A stretch of 64,000 nt of DNA, taken from contig CM031552.1 of NCBI GenBank assembly GCA_018466975.1, forward strand, positions 930,001 through 994,000, read 5' to 3'. Under the pieces are notes generated by a model that did not search any database, was not told where the DNA came from, and saw only the letters and a list, made by a program, of their open reading frames with translations. This DNA comes from Sparassis latifolia (Eukaryota > Basidiomycota > Agaricomycetes > Polyporales > Sparassidaceae). This document shows, in pieces, positions 44,835-55,552 of the stretch. Every line of letters starts with the position of its first letter. Within the stretch, counting starts at the first letter, position 1. The translations under genes were made by a program, and so were the position numbers.

Positions 44835-46204
44835 ATGAGCGATGTCAGGAAGCATCTTCTCTCAGGTATGTCGACCACAACTTTGTCTTACACTTTCTTC
44901 TAACACCCTGCCGTTGGTAGGTGCTCTGTCGGGGCTCGTCTCGACCGTCTGTCTCCAACCGCGTAAGCTCCTCCTTCCGTTTGAGACAGCCTTGACGTCA
45001 CCACTGGCCTGACCTTTCACTCAGTCGACCTTCTCAAGACACGCATGCAGCAGGTGGATGGCACTTTCCCCAGATCACAGTTAGTCCCGCCATTGTCTCT
45101 CTTCTCACGACATGCTCGCGCACACATGCTGCTCACAGTAATGCCATGATCCTTGAAACCGCCCGCGAGATCTTCAGGACAGAGGGCCTCCGTGGTCTTT
45201 GGCGAGGTACAACGCCCACACTCCTCCGGTATGCTGTCGCAGTTTCATACGCTTCTTTCCGTTTGAATCCAGCTGTTCGCACACAAGCAATATCCCCGGC
45301 GTAGCGCTTTATTTCACCGGCCTCAACTACACACGGAACATACTCTCCGCCACGTCCTACTTCTCCGTTACCCCGCTCCACCCACCACAGACCCGTTCGG
45401 GGTCTGTCCTTCCGAAGCTGTCGAGCCAGGGAAACCTGCTCGCGGGCGCCGTCGCCCGCGTCGCCGTGGGTGTCGCCCTCAACCCGGTCACCGTGCTCAA
45501 AGCGCGCTACGAGGTCCGTCTTTCTCCGAACGCACTCCCAATCGTCACTGATTTTCCCCCGCGCGGCAGAGCAACATGTATGCTTACCGGAGCCTCCCCG
45601 GCGCGCTCTTCTCCCTCCTACGTGCGGGCCCCTCCGAGGTCTTCCGCGGCGTCCTCGCGAGCTCCCTGCGCGACGCGCCATACGCGGGGCTCTTCGTCGT
45701 CTGCTACGAGGGTATCAAGAGCGACGTCTGTGCGTTGTCCTCTCCTCTGTGGCAGCCTCTTCGCTACTGACACACCGGTGTGAACCACAGCGCACTTGCT
45801 GGCGCCCGCGTCGGCGACAGTGTCCGCTGGCATACACGGCTTCAGCGCTGCGTCCGCCGGCGTGATCGCGACGATGGCGACGCACCCGTTTGACGTCATC
45901 AAAGTGCGTTCACCCTGCTGCCGCTGTCCAGCGCTGACCCGCCTTGCCTTTTCTCCAACCCTTTCAGACGAAAATGCAGGTCCGCACCGAGGATAGATAC
46001 CACGGACTCCTGAAGACCGTTTCTACGATCTGGCACGTAAGTAACCCCCTCCGGCTCCGGAGCGTGCATGCGCTGAATGTCCTGCAGCAACGTGGCGTCC
46101 GCGGCTTCTTTGACGGCGCGGCGCTGCGCGTCTCGAGGAAGCCGCTGAGCTCTGCGCTGGCGTGGGCGGTGTATGAGGGGATGCTTATGTTCATGCGGAC
46201 TTGA
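44835..46204 (+). CDS. HEM25: Mitochondrial glycine carrier, Hem25/SLC25A38 type
   Basis: Inner-membrane carrier that imports glycine for heme synthesis. The start is MSDVRKHLLSGALSGLVSTV. Three carrier repeats carry the signature motifs QPLDLLKTRMQQ, NPVTVLKARYE (degenerate) and HPFDVIKTKMQ, the normal pattern for SLC25A38. Between them are FRTEGLRGLWRGTTPTLLR, YTRNILSATSYFS and LPGALFSLLRAGPSEVFRGV. The third repeat ends in RGVRGFFDGAALRVSRKPLS, SALAWAVYEGMLMFMRT. The substrate is inferred from the family. Introns are about 50-70 bases. The first ATG after a pyrimidine-rich leader was chosen. Confidence 0.9.
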
Positions 46205-47122
46205 AGATCTTAGTAATAGTAGTAAACTGGACTCTGTTGGAATCATCCTGCATCATCCCTCTTTGTCATTACTTGTAGATTACCGCACGTATAACATGCT
46301 TGAACGTGGTTTCAGTGTTTTGGGACTCTGCGCACCACTACTGTAACAACAACATACAGCCGGAATGCATGTGTCAAATTCGACGTCACGGAAACTGCTG
46401 GATGCGAGAGCGAAGTTGACGTATTGCATATGGGACGACGAATCAGACGCACCGTGAAAGTGATCCCTCGGACATCAAACTTCAAAATAGAACAAATTCT
46501 CCATTGTGAAGCCCATCATGTCCATTTCATAGCAGTATGTACAAGTGGTTCGACATACTGAACGATATGAGAAATTAAGGCGGACGGAAGCTTGTACCAC
46601 CTCTGGTAAGGAACTGGCGCCACTGCTGACATGCTAACATGTCAACGATTCTGCTGGAGAACAGGCGTACGCTCCAGCTGAGGCGCGTCGGTCTAGGACG
46701 AGCGGTAGGCTCCTGCAAGAAACAAAATCGGTCGCAGGGGGACAATAGTGCGCGTCCTGAAATGAGTGAGGAACGCAGACGCCCGAACGCGAGTTTTTAT
46801 GCCTTGGGTCACGTGGACACGGAGGCGGTTATTTTGACTTTTCTGCAAGTCGGGATGATGGCGGGTTGTTAGGGGACTTATCTGAGATAATCCATTGCTG
46901 CGTGTCTCCAACGCCGACGACGACGACGACGGCACCGAGTCCGGTGCTCTCGATTTTCACTCCAAAAATCAGCGATTGGTTTGTGGTTGTGCCTCTATGG
47001 CCTCCGCAGTTGCGCAGGAAAGTCAAGGTACGCGCAGGAACAATTGAGACATGCAGCCGCAGCTGATACAATGGTAACCGCATGCAGACATTCCCCGGCT
47101 TTCTCTCGCTGTCGAGCACGCC
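46205..47122. other. Intergenic region
   Basis: About 0.9 kb. A CGACGACGACGACGACGG microsatellite lies near 46915. No gene is supported. Confidence 0.6.
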
Positions 47123-47215
47123 TTGTCTACTTCCCCTTTCCCCTCTCCAGGCTCCCCTTTCTTCCCCCCACCACGCCTCGGTGCACACGAATTCGCCCTA
47201 CCCCCAGGATCTCTC

Positions 47216-48238
47216 ATGCGCAGCCTCGCGACCAGGAGTAGCCAGGACGCCGCTGCCCTGAGCCCAGGGATCGTGTCGCCTGACGAGGAGACCACCCCGA
47301 CACTACCCAAGTCCGCCCAGTTTTCGGGCTCTCCATCGCCCGCGACCCCCACACCAAACACTTCCTTCCAAATAAATGGCAAAACGACCCCCCAAGTCAC
47401 CGTCCCAGAAGAACCATTAGCTACCACGAACCCACCCTCGCCAACAGCCGACCAACCTTCAATCACCTCCTCCCGCCCTGCACCCCCGAGCCCCGCTGTC
47501 TCGCGGCGTGCGTCTGCAGCGGTCTCTAGGCGATCCTCAGGCGCCAAGTCGCGCCGCCAGTCTAAAGTCTCGCAGCTGCTGGCCCAGCATGAGCCAGAAG
47601 CTTCGTCGTCCTCCGGAGCGACGGTTTCCCCAGCCACCCCGCAGCCGAAGCGCCGCTCGCTGCTCATGAAAATCCGCGACTTCGCGTTCCCGCCCGTGGA
47701 CGATCGCCATGTCGGCCGCGGCGTGGACGTGCCCCGTGCGAACCGCCCGCGCCACCGCTCCTCGGTGTACTCCTCGCGTTCCTCCTCGTCATCGTCCTCT
47801 GCGGCCGATCTGGACGATGTGGAGGACCAGCGCGGATCGTGGGGCTCGTTCCGGTGGAACACGCTCAGCACACAGTTCAGCTGGACCGGCGCCCCGCGGG
47901 GCGACGATGCGGGCGAGGACGAGGGTGGACCATCGCGCATGGACTTTGAGCGCAATTTTGTACAGGGGTCGTCGCCCGTGGACGAAGAGCCGGAGCACTA
48001 CGACTACGACGTGGAGGATGGGGACGACGAAGACGGGCCGCTGCTGCCGGGTTTATACCGTGCGCTGTTCGCATTTGAGCCGGAGGGAACGGCAGAGATG
48101 GCGCTGGAGGAAGAGCAGCTCGTGCGCGTCGTTGGACGGGGCGGCGGCGTCGGCTGGGCAGTCGTTGAGAAGGAAGGCGGCGGGCACGCCCTCGTTCCCG
48201 AGAGCTACCTTGAGGTGGTCGAGCGGGATCATGCTTGA
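47216..48238 (+). CDS. SH3-domain protein with long disordered N-terminus
   Basis: The last 60 residues form an SH3 domain: LYRALFAFEPEGTAEMALEE (ALYDF-like strand), EQLVRVVGRGGGVGWAVVEK and HALVPESYLEVVE (the conserved P-x-x-Y end). The preceding 280 residues are low complexity, rich in Ser, Pro and Ala, with basic SRRASAAVSRRSSGAKSRRQ and an acidic tract YDYDVEDGDDEDGPLLPG just before the SH3. The frame is open from 47123 but has no ATG until 47216. The start is therefore either 47216 or in a short upstream exon. It may be an Nbp2-like adaptor for phosphatase or actin-linked signalling. That is a guess from size and the single C-terminal SH3. Confidence 0.7.
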   Translation: MRSLATRSSQDAAALSPGIVSPDEETTPTLPKSAQFSGSPSPATPTPNTSFQINGKTTPQVTVPEEPLATTNPPSPTADQPSITSSRPAPPSPAVSRRASAAVSRRSSGAKSRRQSKVSQLLAQHEPEASSSSGATVSPATPQPKRRSLLMKIRDFAFPPVDDRHVGRGVDVPRANRPRHRSSVYSSRSSSSSSSAADLDDVEDQRGSWGSFRWNTLSTQFSWTGAPRGDDAGEDEGGPSRMDFERNFVQGSSPVDEEPEHYDYDVEDGDDEDGPLLPGLYRALFAFEPEGTAEMALEEEQLVRVVGRGGGVGWAVVEKEGGGHALVPESYLEVVERDHA

Positions 48239-48512
48239 CGTTGGCAGTGTGGGCGATCTCGGACATTTGTTCTGTACCGACGGCGGTTCTGCCATGTCCG
48301 TCGGCGCTGGCGTGCCTCGTTCTGCATGAATTTATCGTAATTCGACTTCTACTTGCTGTTGCTTCCGCTGTCTCGTTTTCACGTCTTTCCGCATGTATCG
48401 GTATGTTCTTCATTACGCGCACTCTACTACATATTTATATCCCTACATCATCGCCTCTGCCGTACAGAATAGATACTGCTCCAGGACCCTAGTCCAACCT
48501 CTTCTCTATAGT

Positions 48513-49664
48513 CTAGCTGAAGTACTGGGGCAAAACGTACTTGAGCTTCTTCCGGTCCTCCTCCCTTTGCTCTGCCGACCGGGGCATGATCGAGTACTGC
48601 ATAGAGCCCGCCTCTTCCGTGAGGATGTCCCCGTCCTCCACTGCGGCGTGCATCTCTTCGAGGATCGTCGCGGCGACGTGACGCGAGATGCTGGCGTTCG
48701 TCTGCAGCGTTTTGAACACCTCCGCCGCGGTGACGGAGGCCTCATGGGGCCGCCACGAGTCGTAGTCCGTCGCCGTCGCGATGAGCGCGTAGCTGCACTC
48801 GCAGAAAATCAGACATCACGCACCGCCTACATTGGAGCACAGTGACGCACCTCAGCTCGGCCTCGCGCGCGAGCTTCGCCTCCGGGAGGACGCTCATGTT
48901 GATCACGTCGCCGCCCCAGGCGCGGTACATCTGGCTCTCGGCGCGAGTCGAGAACTGCGGGCCCTCCATGCAGACGATGCACTTGTCGGTGTGCAGCGCG
49001 GGGCCCGCACCGCCGCCGTGTGCCGCAGCCTCCTCCTCGAGCACGCGCCGGACGCGCGTCTCGAGCCAGCGGACGAGGCGGAGCGCGAAGGGGTCACCGA
49101 ACGCGGCGTGCGCGACGACGCTGGTGCCCTCGAAGAAGCTCGCGGGGCGCACGCCCTTGGTGCGGTCGATGATCTGCGTCGGCAGCGCGAAGTCGCCCGG
49201 CGCGATCTCCTCACGCAGCGAGCCTACTGCTGAGAAGGCGAGCACTGCGCGCACGCCGAGCGACTTGAGCGCGGCGATGTTCGCGCGGCTGGGCACTGCT
49301 GAGGGCGCGATGGTGTGTCCGATGCCGTGCCGCGCTAGGAAGGCTACTTGGACGCCTGAGGGCAGCGCACAGATGGCTATTGGCGAGCTGGGGAATCCCC
49401 ATGGCTGCGCTGGGTCAGCGTGCTGATCGCACAAAACATACGGACAAACTCACCGTTTCGGGATTGACGTGCTTGCTGCCACAGTCTCGGTCAAGCTTGG
49501 CGATGAAGACGCAGGATAGTATCGCTCACACCAATGTCAGATTGTCGAGGTGATATAGCCCGCTCCCCCCAATTACTCCGACGAGAACTGGTGTGCACGT
49601 CGTCCGTTGCCTCAGACGCGTATGGCTGTCTTCACTCACCGTTGTCGCCTGATTCCGAGGCCAT
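48513..49664 (-). CDS. MEU1: S-methyl-5'-thioadenosine phosphorylase
   Basis: Cleaves methylthioadenosine to adenine and methylthioribose-1-phosphate in the methionine salvage pathway. Splicing a first exon MASESGDN (ATG at 49664) to [19 protein letters not shown] gives a normal start. [35 protein letters not shown] and [20 protein letters not shown] carry the phosphate and base contacts. [60 protein letters not shown] and [20 protein letters not shown] follow. The C-terminus is [12 protein letters not shown]. Only about four introns. Length of about 330 residues fits the family, perhaps with one Gly/Ala-rich loop insertion ([15 protein letters not shown]). Confidence 0.94.
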
Positions 49665-50218
49665 GCTGAACGACGATGAAGGCTAGCACGCTGTAAGAAC
49701 TGCAGTCTGTCGAGCGTAGTGAGTGTCGTGACCAAGTTTGCTGGTCGCCGTACACCATCGATTGCTCTCATTGCTGCCATCGATGTCGTGACATAGAAAA
49801 CAAATAGTACTGAAGTTTTGCGGGACACGTTCGTCGATAAAGTTTCAGGTCATAAGGCATGTAAAGGTCATATTCATATGAGTGAAGTCAACCAAGGAAG
49901 AGGGAGTCATAGAACATGAGCAGAAATACGACCGTACAGATTACGAAGTACGAATTGTCTACGTCGATGTCAAAGTCTAAAGGTTTCAATGGTATATGTA
50001 GGAACCCGGAGAGAAAAATACACAGCAATGAAAACACCAAGGGTACACACAGACAGGACAGGACGAACCGTAAAATCACAATGACAAAATTAGGGTGACC
50101 CAGAAAATTAACGGATCCTGCATCCCGACGAGCCGCTCAGTTAGTCCAAAGCGTCACCAAGGGAATTTTGACTCACGAGATAATTTAATTAATCAGGGAC
50201 ATGGGAGGAGAGAACGTG
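49665..50218. other. AT-richer intergenic region
   Basis: About 550 bases between the phosphorylase start and the stop of the next minus-strand gene. Nothing recognisable. Confidence 0.6.
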
Positions 50219-53073
50219 TTACTTCGAGCCCAGCTTTAACTTTGCTTCCTCGATCTCCTCCGGCGCCATGCCAATGAGTGTCTCGTATGCTCGCGGGTGT
50301 ACCGTTTCGCAGTGGCTGGCAAGCTCGACCCACGAGGCCGCCAATGGGAAGGTCGTCACAGGAAGTTTGCGGTCGCGGACCTCCTTCCTGCTGCTGTAGA
50401 ACCGCATATTGGCGTCAATCTTACATGTCAGGACGAATAGAACTAGAAAAAATACGCACAGACACATCCGGCAAATCATCCCGGTCTTGGTGGATCGGTA
50501 CATGAGCGGAACATGGCGAAGACTTAGATGCTTGCGGTGCTGTGGACGCGTGGGGGGCCGGGGACCTTCAAGTTGCACCTGAGGTGTTTGAGGTGCCCTA
50601 CTCTGCACTTCTGCTTGCTTGTAGGCCTCTATTAACGGAGTCTCTTCAGGCCGCTTCGCCGCCGACAGCAGTTTCGTCCTGTGATACTGCGCCCTCGGAG
50701 CATTTTGGTCATCCACCACCCATGACTTCGTGCCAGCTGATGCACTAGCGGATAGATTCCCCTCACTAGCTTCATGCTGGTCCTTGGTATTATCTCCCAA
50801 TCCCACCCGAGACATCCGAGGTTCATTCAGACTTACAGACTCCATTACCTCGGACTCTGTGGTCTCCGCGACAGTCTCTGCAGCTGCAAGTGCTGAAGTT
50901 TTAACCAGCTTCACAGATTCTACCACGGGTGCTGAGGTCTCCAGTCCAGGAGTTGAGATCGTTGCCACGGACCCAGATTCCGAGATAGACATATCTTCAG
51001 ATGGCTGCACAGACACCAGCCTTTCCTGCAGCGACTTCATCTCGTCCGGCGTTGTTACCCTCTCTGATTCTTCTTTCAGCGCATAGGCAAGCCAGTCTTC
51101 TGAGCTGCGCGAGCGGTGGAGGGGCTCGGTAGCTGCCACCAACTTCTCCTCTGTCAACTGAGGGGTTTCGACCGTGCCACTTGCGGAATCGGTGACCTCG
51201 TCGGATGTGCGCCGGCGCTTGGCGGGATGCTCGGGCTGCTCTGGAGAGCCCTCCCTCTCGCGCTTCCTGTCAAGGTCCACGTCCATAGCTACATTGACCT
51301 CCGAGTCCGCGGTGGGCGTAAGGTGCGGAGCCGACATTTTTGAATCGTTAGTGGGCGATGGGAGGGCGTCCTCAATACCAATGTACCTGCGTGGCGGAGA
51401 GTCCAAGATGTTCGACAGATCGATCACCTCTCGTATGGAAGATGGAGGTACGGCGCTCCTCCGGGAGATGTTGGCGGTTTGGGCAGGAAGGAGCCGCGGC
51501 TCGGGATCGGGCTCCGACTTCGAGATGGATAGGACGTTGTCCACGGCTTGGAGTGCTTCGAACTTCCTGACCGGGGAGGCCTGGACGGGTGGAGTGCCCT
51601 GATTTATACGTGCCTCGGAGCGGGAACACGAGAGGCTGGCAAGTCTGCTTAGTACCACAGGTGAAGACTGGGCCAACAACCTAGCGACGGGGTCTTCGGA
51701 GCTTTCCTTCACATCTTGCGATGCGGAGTTGACGGTGGGCTCGGAAGGGGCAATCTGCCATGTGTTAGACCGAGTAAGGAGGTTTAGATGTGATACAACA
51801 CGTACCTCTTTCACCACTTGTTCAAGGAACGCCACTTCTTTGGCAGCATTATGCCTGCGCGTCAGCTCTTGCTGCACTTTAGACAACACTAATGAGACGA
51901 TTGAGGTGAGTTTTTCAAAATTTACAAGACTCACACACCTGAAGCGACGAGCCCACTGCGTTCCTGAGCTGCTTCTCCTTCCACTTTCCCTAAACTCCCC
52001 GAACTCTGCACATTTTCATTGCCTGCATCCACCAGTCTCGCAATTTCTTTTCTTAGAGCCCAATTTTCCTCCCTCAGGGCGACCCGCTCCTCTCTTAGCT
52101 TCGAACCCTCCTCTCGCAGGGCAAAGCACGCGTTATACAACTTCATCAAATTATCCTTCATCCTCACCTGAGCCTCCTGCGCGTTCTTCAGATCCTCGGT
52201 CAACCGCATGCACTCTTCACGCAGACTATGGCGCTCCTGGCGAAGTGCGTTGGCTTCAGCCGCGCTGGCGCCATTGTCCTGCTGCCGCGAGCTGAGCGCG
52301 ATGAGTTGCCGTTCACGTTGTGCCGTGTGTTCGTTAATGGTCCCGAACTCCTGCGCAAGCCGCATCCCTGTAGCGGTGATCGCCTGGTCGACCTTCTGCA
52401 TGAGATAGCCGCGCAGGGGGTGCAGCAGCGCGTGCGCATGCGATGTTGCTGCATTCATGGGGGGCCCGGTGGGATTGGGCTGATTGTTGGCACTGTTGTT
52501 TTGGCCATCCTGTGTCTGTGTGCTGGAGGAAGAGGGCGCGGATGGGCCCGAACGCCGTCTGATGAGAGAGTCGTTCGGGATGGCGCGCGGGCTTGCGGGG
52601 GAGGCGTCGGCGTCAGGCCAGGAGTTCGGGTGCGGTGATTGGTGCACGGTTCCAACGGATCCTGGAGTGTATCCTTGGGGGATAGTTTGTGCCCTGGGCT
52701 GCGCATAGTTTGACGGACCCGCTTGGGTGTAGTGGTGCTGCACATGTCGTGTCGCCGCCTCGGGATGCCCTCCCTGATTTATGTACGCCTGAGCGGGTGC
52801 ACCCTCAATGTTGCCTGTGGCATCTTGGCGTGGGAGGCGAGCGGGGCCGGCGAACGCGTTAGAGGGGTACTGTGCGTACGGCAGCGAGGCAGAAGGGGGT
52901 GGCGTTGGGAGCGAATGGTCGGAGCGTGAGCCGTTGCTTACGGATACATCTAACCTCAGATTCGAGTTCTCCGAGGTAGATGAGTGCGGAAGTAGACTTT
53001 GGGAGTGGGAAAACGGCACTCTCGTTGGGGAGACTTGCACGGCGGGTACTTCGTTCCACACCGGGCGTTGCAT
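50219..53073 (-). CDS. Coiled-coil protein with possible C-terminal zinc finger, unknown function
   Basis: One gene of about 900 residues in at least four exons. ATG 53073 (MQRPVWNEVPAVQVSPTRVP) is preferred because a TATA element sits 78 bases upstream. The first 250 residues are disordered and Ser/Pro/Gln-rich. A coiled coil follows (LREECMRLTEDLKNAQEAQV, LREERVALREENWALRKEIA), and an intron joins VASG to VLSKVQQELTRRHNAAKEVA. The middle is acidic and Ser/Thr-rich with a basic KRKREREG-type patch (DVDLDRKREREGSPEQPEHP, AKRRRTSDE), possibly nuclear. The end has TKTGMICRMC, then SWVELASHCETVHPRAYETL, a spacing compatible with a C2H2-like finger. I do not recognise a named family. Confidence 0.78.
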
Positions 53074-53150
53074 CGCGGAAACGGATAGACTTGTCAGTGT
53101 AAAGAGGGCAGCCAAGGGAAAATCATGGAAGGGGGCGGACTGAGGATCGA

Positions 53151-53157
53151 ATTTATA
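53151..53157 (-). promoter_or_regulatory. TATA box of the coiled-coil gene
   Basis: TATAAAT on the minus strand, 78 bases upstream of the ATG at 53073. It argues against the in-frame ATG at 53178, which lies upstream of the box. Confidence 0.5.
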
Positions 53158-54524
53158 GGGAGCGACCGAGGGGCGCAACTGGATCCAAGTGGTGAAAAGA
53201 ATGACTAAGGCACAGGGGTACCCCTTTCTGAAGCCCGTTTGTGATCAAGATCAGTGTCAAAGCGTAACGTCAGAGCTTCGCACGCAATGAAAGCACTATG
53301 TACTATAGAGGTTTGCTTGAATTTGAAAATACCCTTCCGCACCAACAAGTACACACACAGGCGCGCTCCGAAACATGCGTACGGTAGGATCAAGAAATTC
53401 AATGATTGAACGCCTTGCTGCCAGGCGTCGAGGATCGAGTGACAGGGCGTCTTAGCTGCGACCGAGCAGCCTGACAATGTAAAACAAGATGCATTGCTAA
53501 AGTCATGGTGAGTTCGTGGTGAGCTCGTGTTGTTTCTCGCTGAACTATTTGATTTGCAGGCATTGGGTAATTTACGGCGCTATGGCTCTGCGAGACGAAG
53601 TTTAGCGGTGCCCAGTCTCATATATCCAGCTGGAATGCCGCAGATCTCTCAGTTGGGATCGCAATGACTATAGGTATCATTGATAAAAATACCACGGCAC
53701 CAGAGTCAGCAAAGTGAGTCGAATTCCTACTCTTTCCGTGTCATTTCTCAGGCTATCGCAGATAGCATGTGTCTGAGACATTAAGTCTTCGGCGACCGGC
53801 CGACGTCTGTTCGCTATCGATTATTACCGCCTCAGTTTCGCCGTTCGGAGCGTGGTGATGGTCATCATCGATGTCCAGTAAATTCCGTAAGTATCATGAT
53901 GACGAAGGTACGCGATCATCCCGTGGCATGTCCTATGCATCGGATGCGAATTCAGCAGTGGTGGTGACTCGACGTCTTGAATTCAGACGTCGAGTTATCG
54001 CTGCTGCTTTCAACCGAAGATTGCCAGACTCTCACAGAATTGTCTTGGCTTAGTCGGACCTTAGATGTTCATATGGGCGCGTCCGTCCTGACTCTCTCAC
54101 CGAGTCATAATTCCTGCATGCGACTTCCTCGCACTCATCGATGGACCGATATCGTGGGCGCAGAGGGTCTCTGAATGGTTGAACCCCTAATTCTCATCAC
54201 AGCACAACGAACACATGTTCTACGGTTGGAGTTCTGGAAGCACTAGCGTTGTGGGTCCGTGTTGGACAGTGTAGATACGATGACATTTCTAGAGTAGAAA
54301 CAAAAGCAGTAGGAACAATTTTAGTGTGCTCGAGCGAAAATGAGGTATATAAGGGTGAATTACAGGATTCAACAGGCTAATGCAGTGACGACAGGAGAGC
54401 GTAAAGAGGACCGTCGAGTGGTATCTACTGATAGAAGCTGTTGGTAAACACGATGGAAATCGATGAGGGCGCCTGTAGTCTGCTTTCAAATCAGGGTGCT
54501 TCACCGTAGTACACGATTTCGGAG
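53158..54524. other. Intergenic region
   Basis: About 1.4 kb. Small open frames on both strands show no domain or splicing signature. It marks the change from conserved genes to multicopy accessory sequences. Confidence 0.55.
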
Positions 54525-55193
54525 TTACATAAGCAACTTGATCTCCGAAACGCGTCGAGTAGATCTGGTGTAACGCGACGCGTCGGCCTCCGCAAGACAA
54601 CACCCTCTGCGTCGCGTGAATTTTCCAATAATATTACATTCCACCATCCTCATATTCATTGGCCTGCCATTATCGTTCTCGAAACGAAATGCATAGTACA
54701 AAAACTCTCCGAAGGTCCATCCAGCTCCCGTGATAGCAGAGAAGATGTCAGCTACCTTCTGCTCATCGGTCCTTCGTGCGGCGTACTTCCTCCTCTTAGC
54801 ACTTTGTGAGCATGCTGGGGGATCTCCTTCGCGAGGATCGTCGTTCTCGTCCTTCTTGCGTTTTCGTGGTTTGGTTGGAGTCGCAGGTGTATGAGCCGGC
54901 AGATGGTAGGTCGGAGTCTTCGCAGATGGAAAGACCGGAAACGCAGACGCAGACGTGGACGGATGAGGGGTAGGAAGCCAGTGGTCCTGAGGATGGTAGT
55001 AGACAACGTAATCCTCCTGTGCAGGAGGCGCAGACCAGGTCGGGACGACATCTTGAAGCACATCGCGCTGTGGATGAGGAAGTGAGGCTGTCTGAGTAGG
55101 GCAGGTTGAATTTTGTAGTTGAGCGTCATGAGAAATGTAGCGAGGAACTGGCGTCAAGGATGGACCGTCGACAGGACTGTAGAATGGGAACAT
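54525..55193 (-). pseudogene. Fragment of an agaricomycete multicopy protein family
   Basis: An open frame of 222 codons starts MFPFYSPVDGPSLTPVPRYI. A Pro/Ser/Thr-rich first half is followed by a nuclear-localisation-like PRKRKKDENDD and KRRKYAARR. It then shows KVADIFSAITGAGWTFGEFL and YYAFRFENDNGR. This last block resembles the N-terminal part of large, often repeated agaricomycete proteins of unknown function that continue for many hundred residues. Here the similarity stops after a few more residues (NMRMVECNII) and the frame soon ends, so I regard it as a truncated copy. It could be a short expressed gene. No catalytic motif is seen. Confidence 0.5.
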
Positions 55194-55552
55194 CTTTGCC
55201 TTGGGGGTGAGCGCGTCTTGACGCGACGCGATGACCCACTGTTTCGGTCAGGAACCCGAGGCCGGCATCACGGCCGGATCAACGGCATCTCTTCGGCATC
55301 CGCGTTCACGAGTGAAATCCTGTACTACACCGCCGTTCCTGCCGGAGATCCGCCCGAGACTTTACAACTGAGATTAGATGAGAGTCAATGTAGATAACCC
55401 AGAGGCATCAGCCTGATTATCAGGTTGAAATCATGATCTACGCCCTGGAGAGCGGTGTGAGAACTGTCCGATATCCCTGTGAGGTCCTGGCGAGATATCA
55501 GTAGGAGCATTCAACAGACAATCTGAGGCTCTCGATGTGTTGCTCTAGTGGG
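55194..55552. other. Intergenic region left of the divergent two-gene unit
   Basis: About 360 bases. No clear inverted-repeat partner to the right flank (61659-62230) could be established by eye. Confidence 0.45.
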
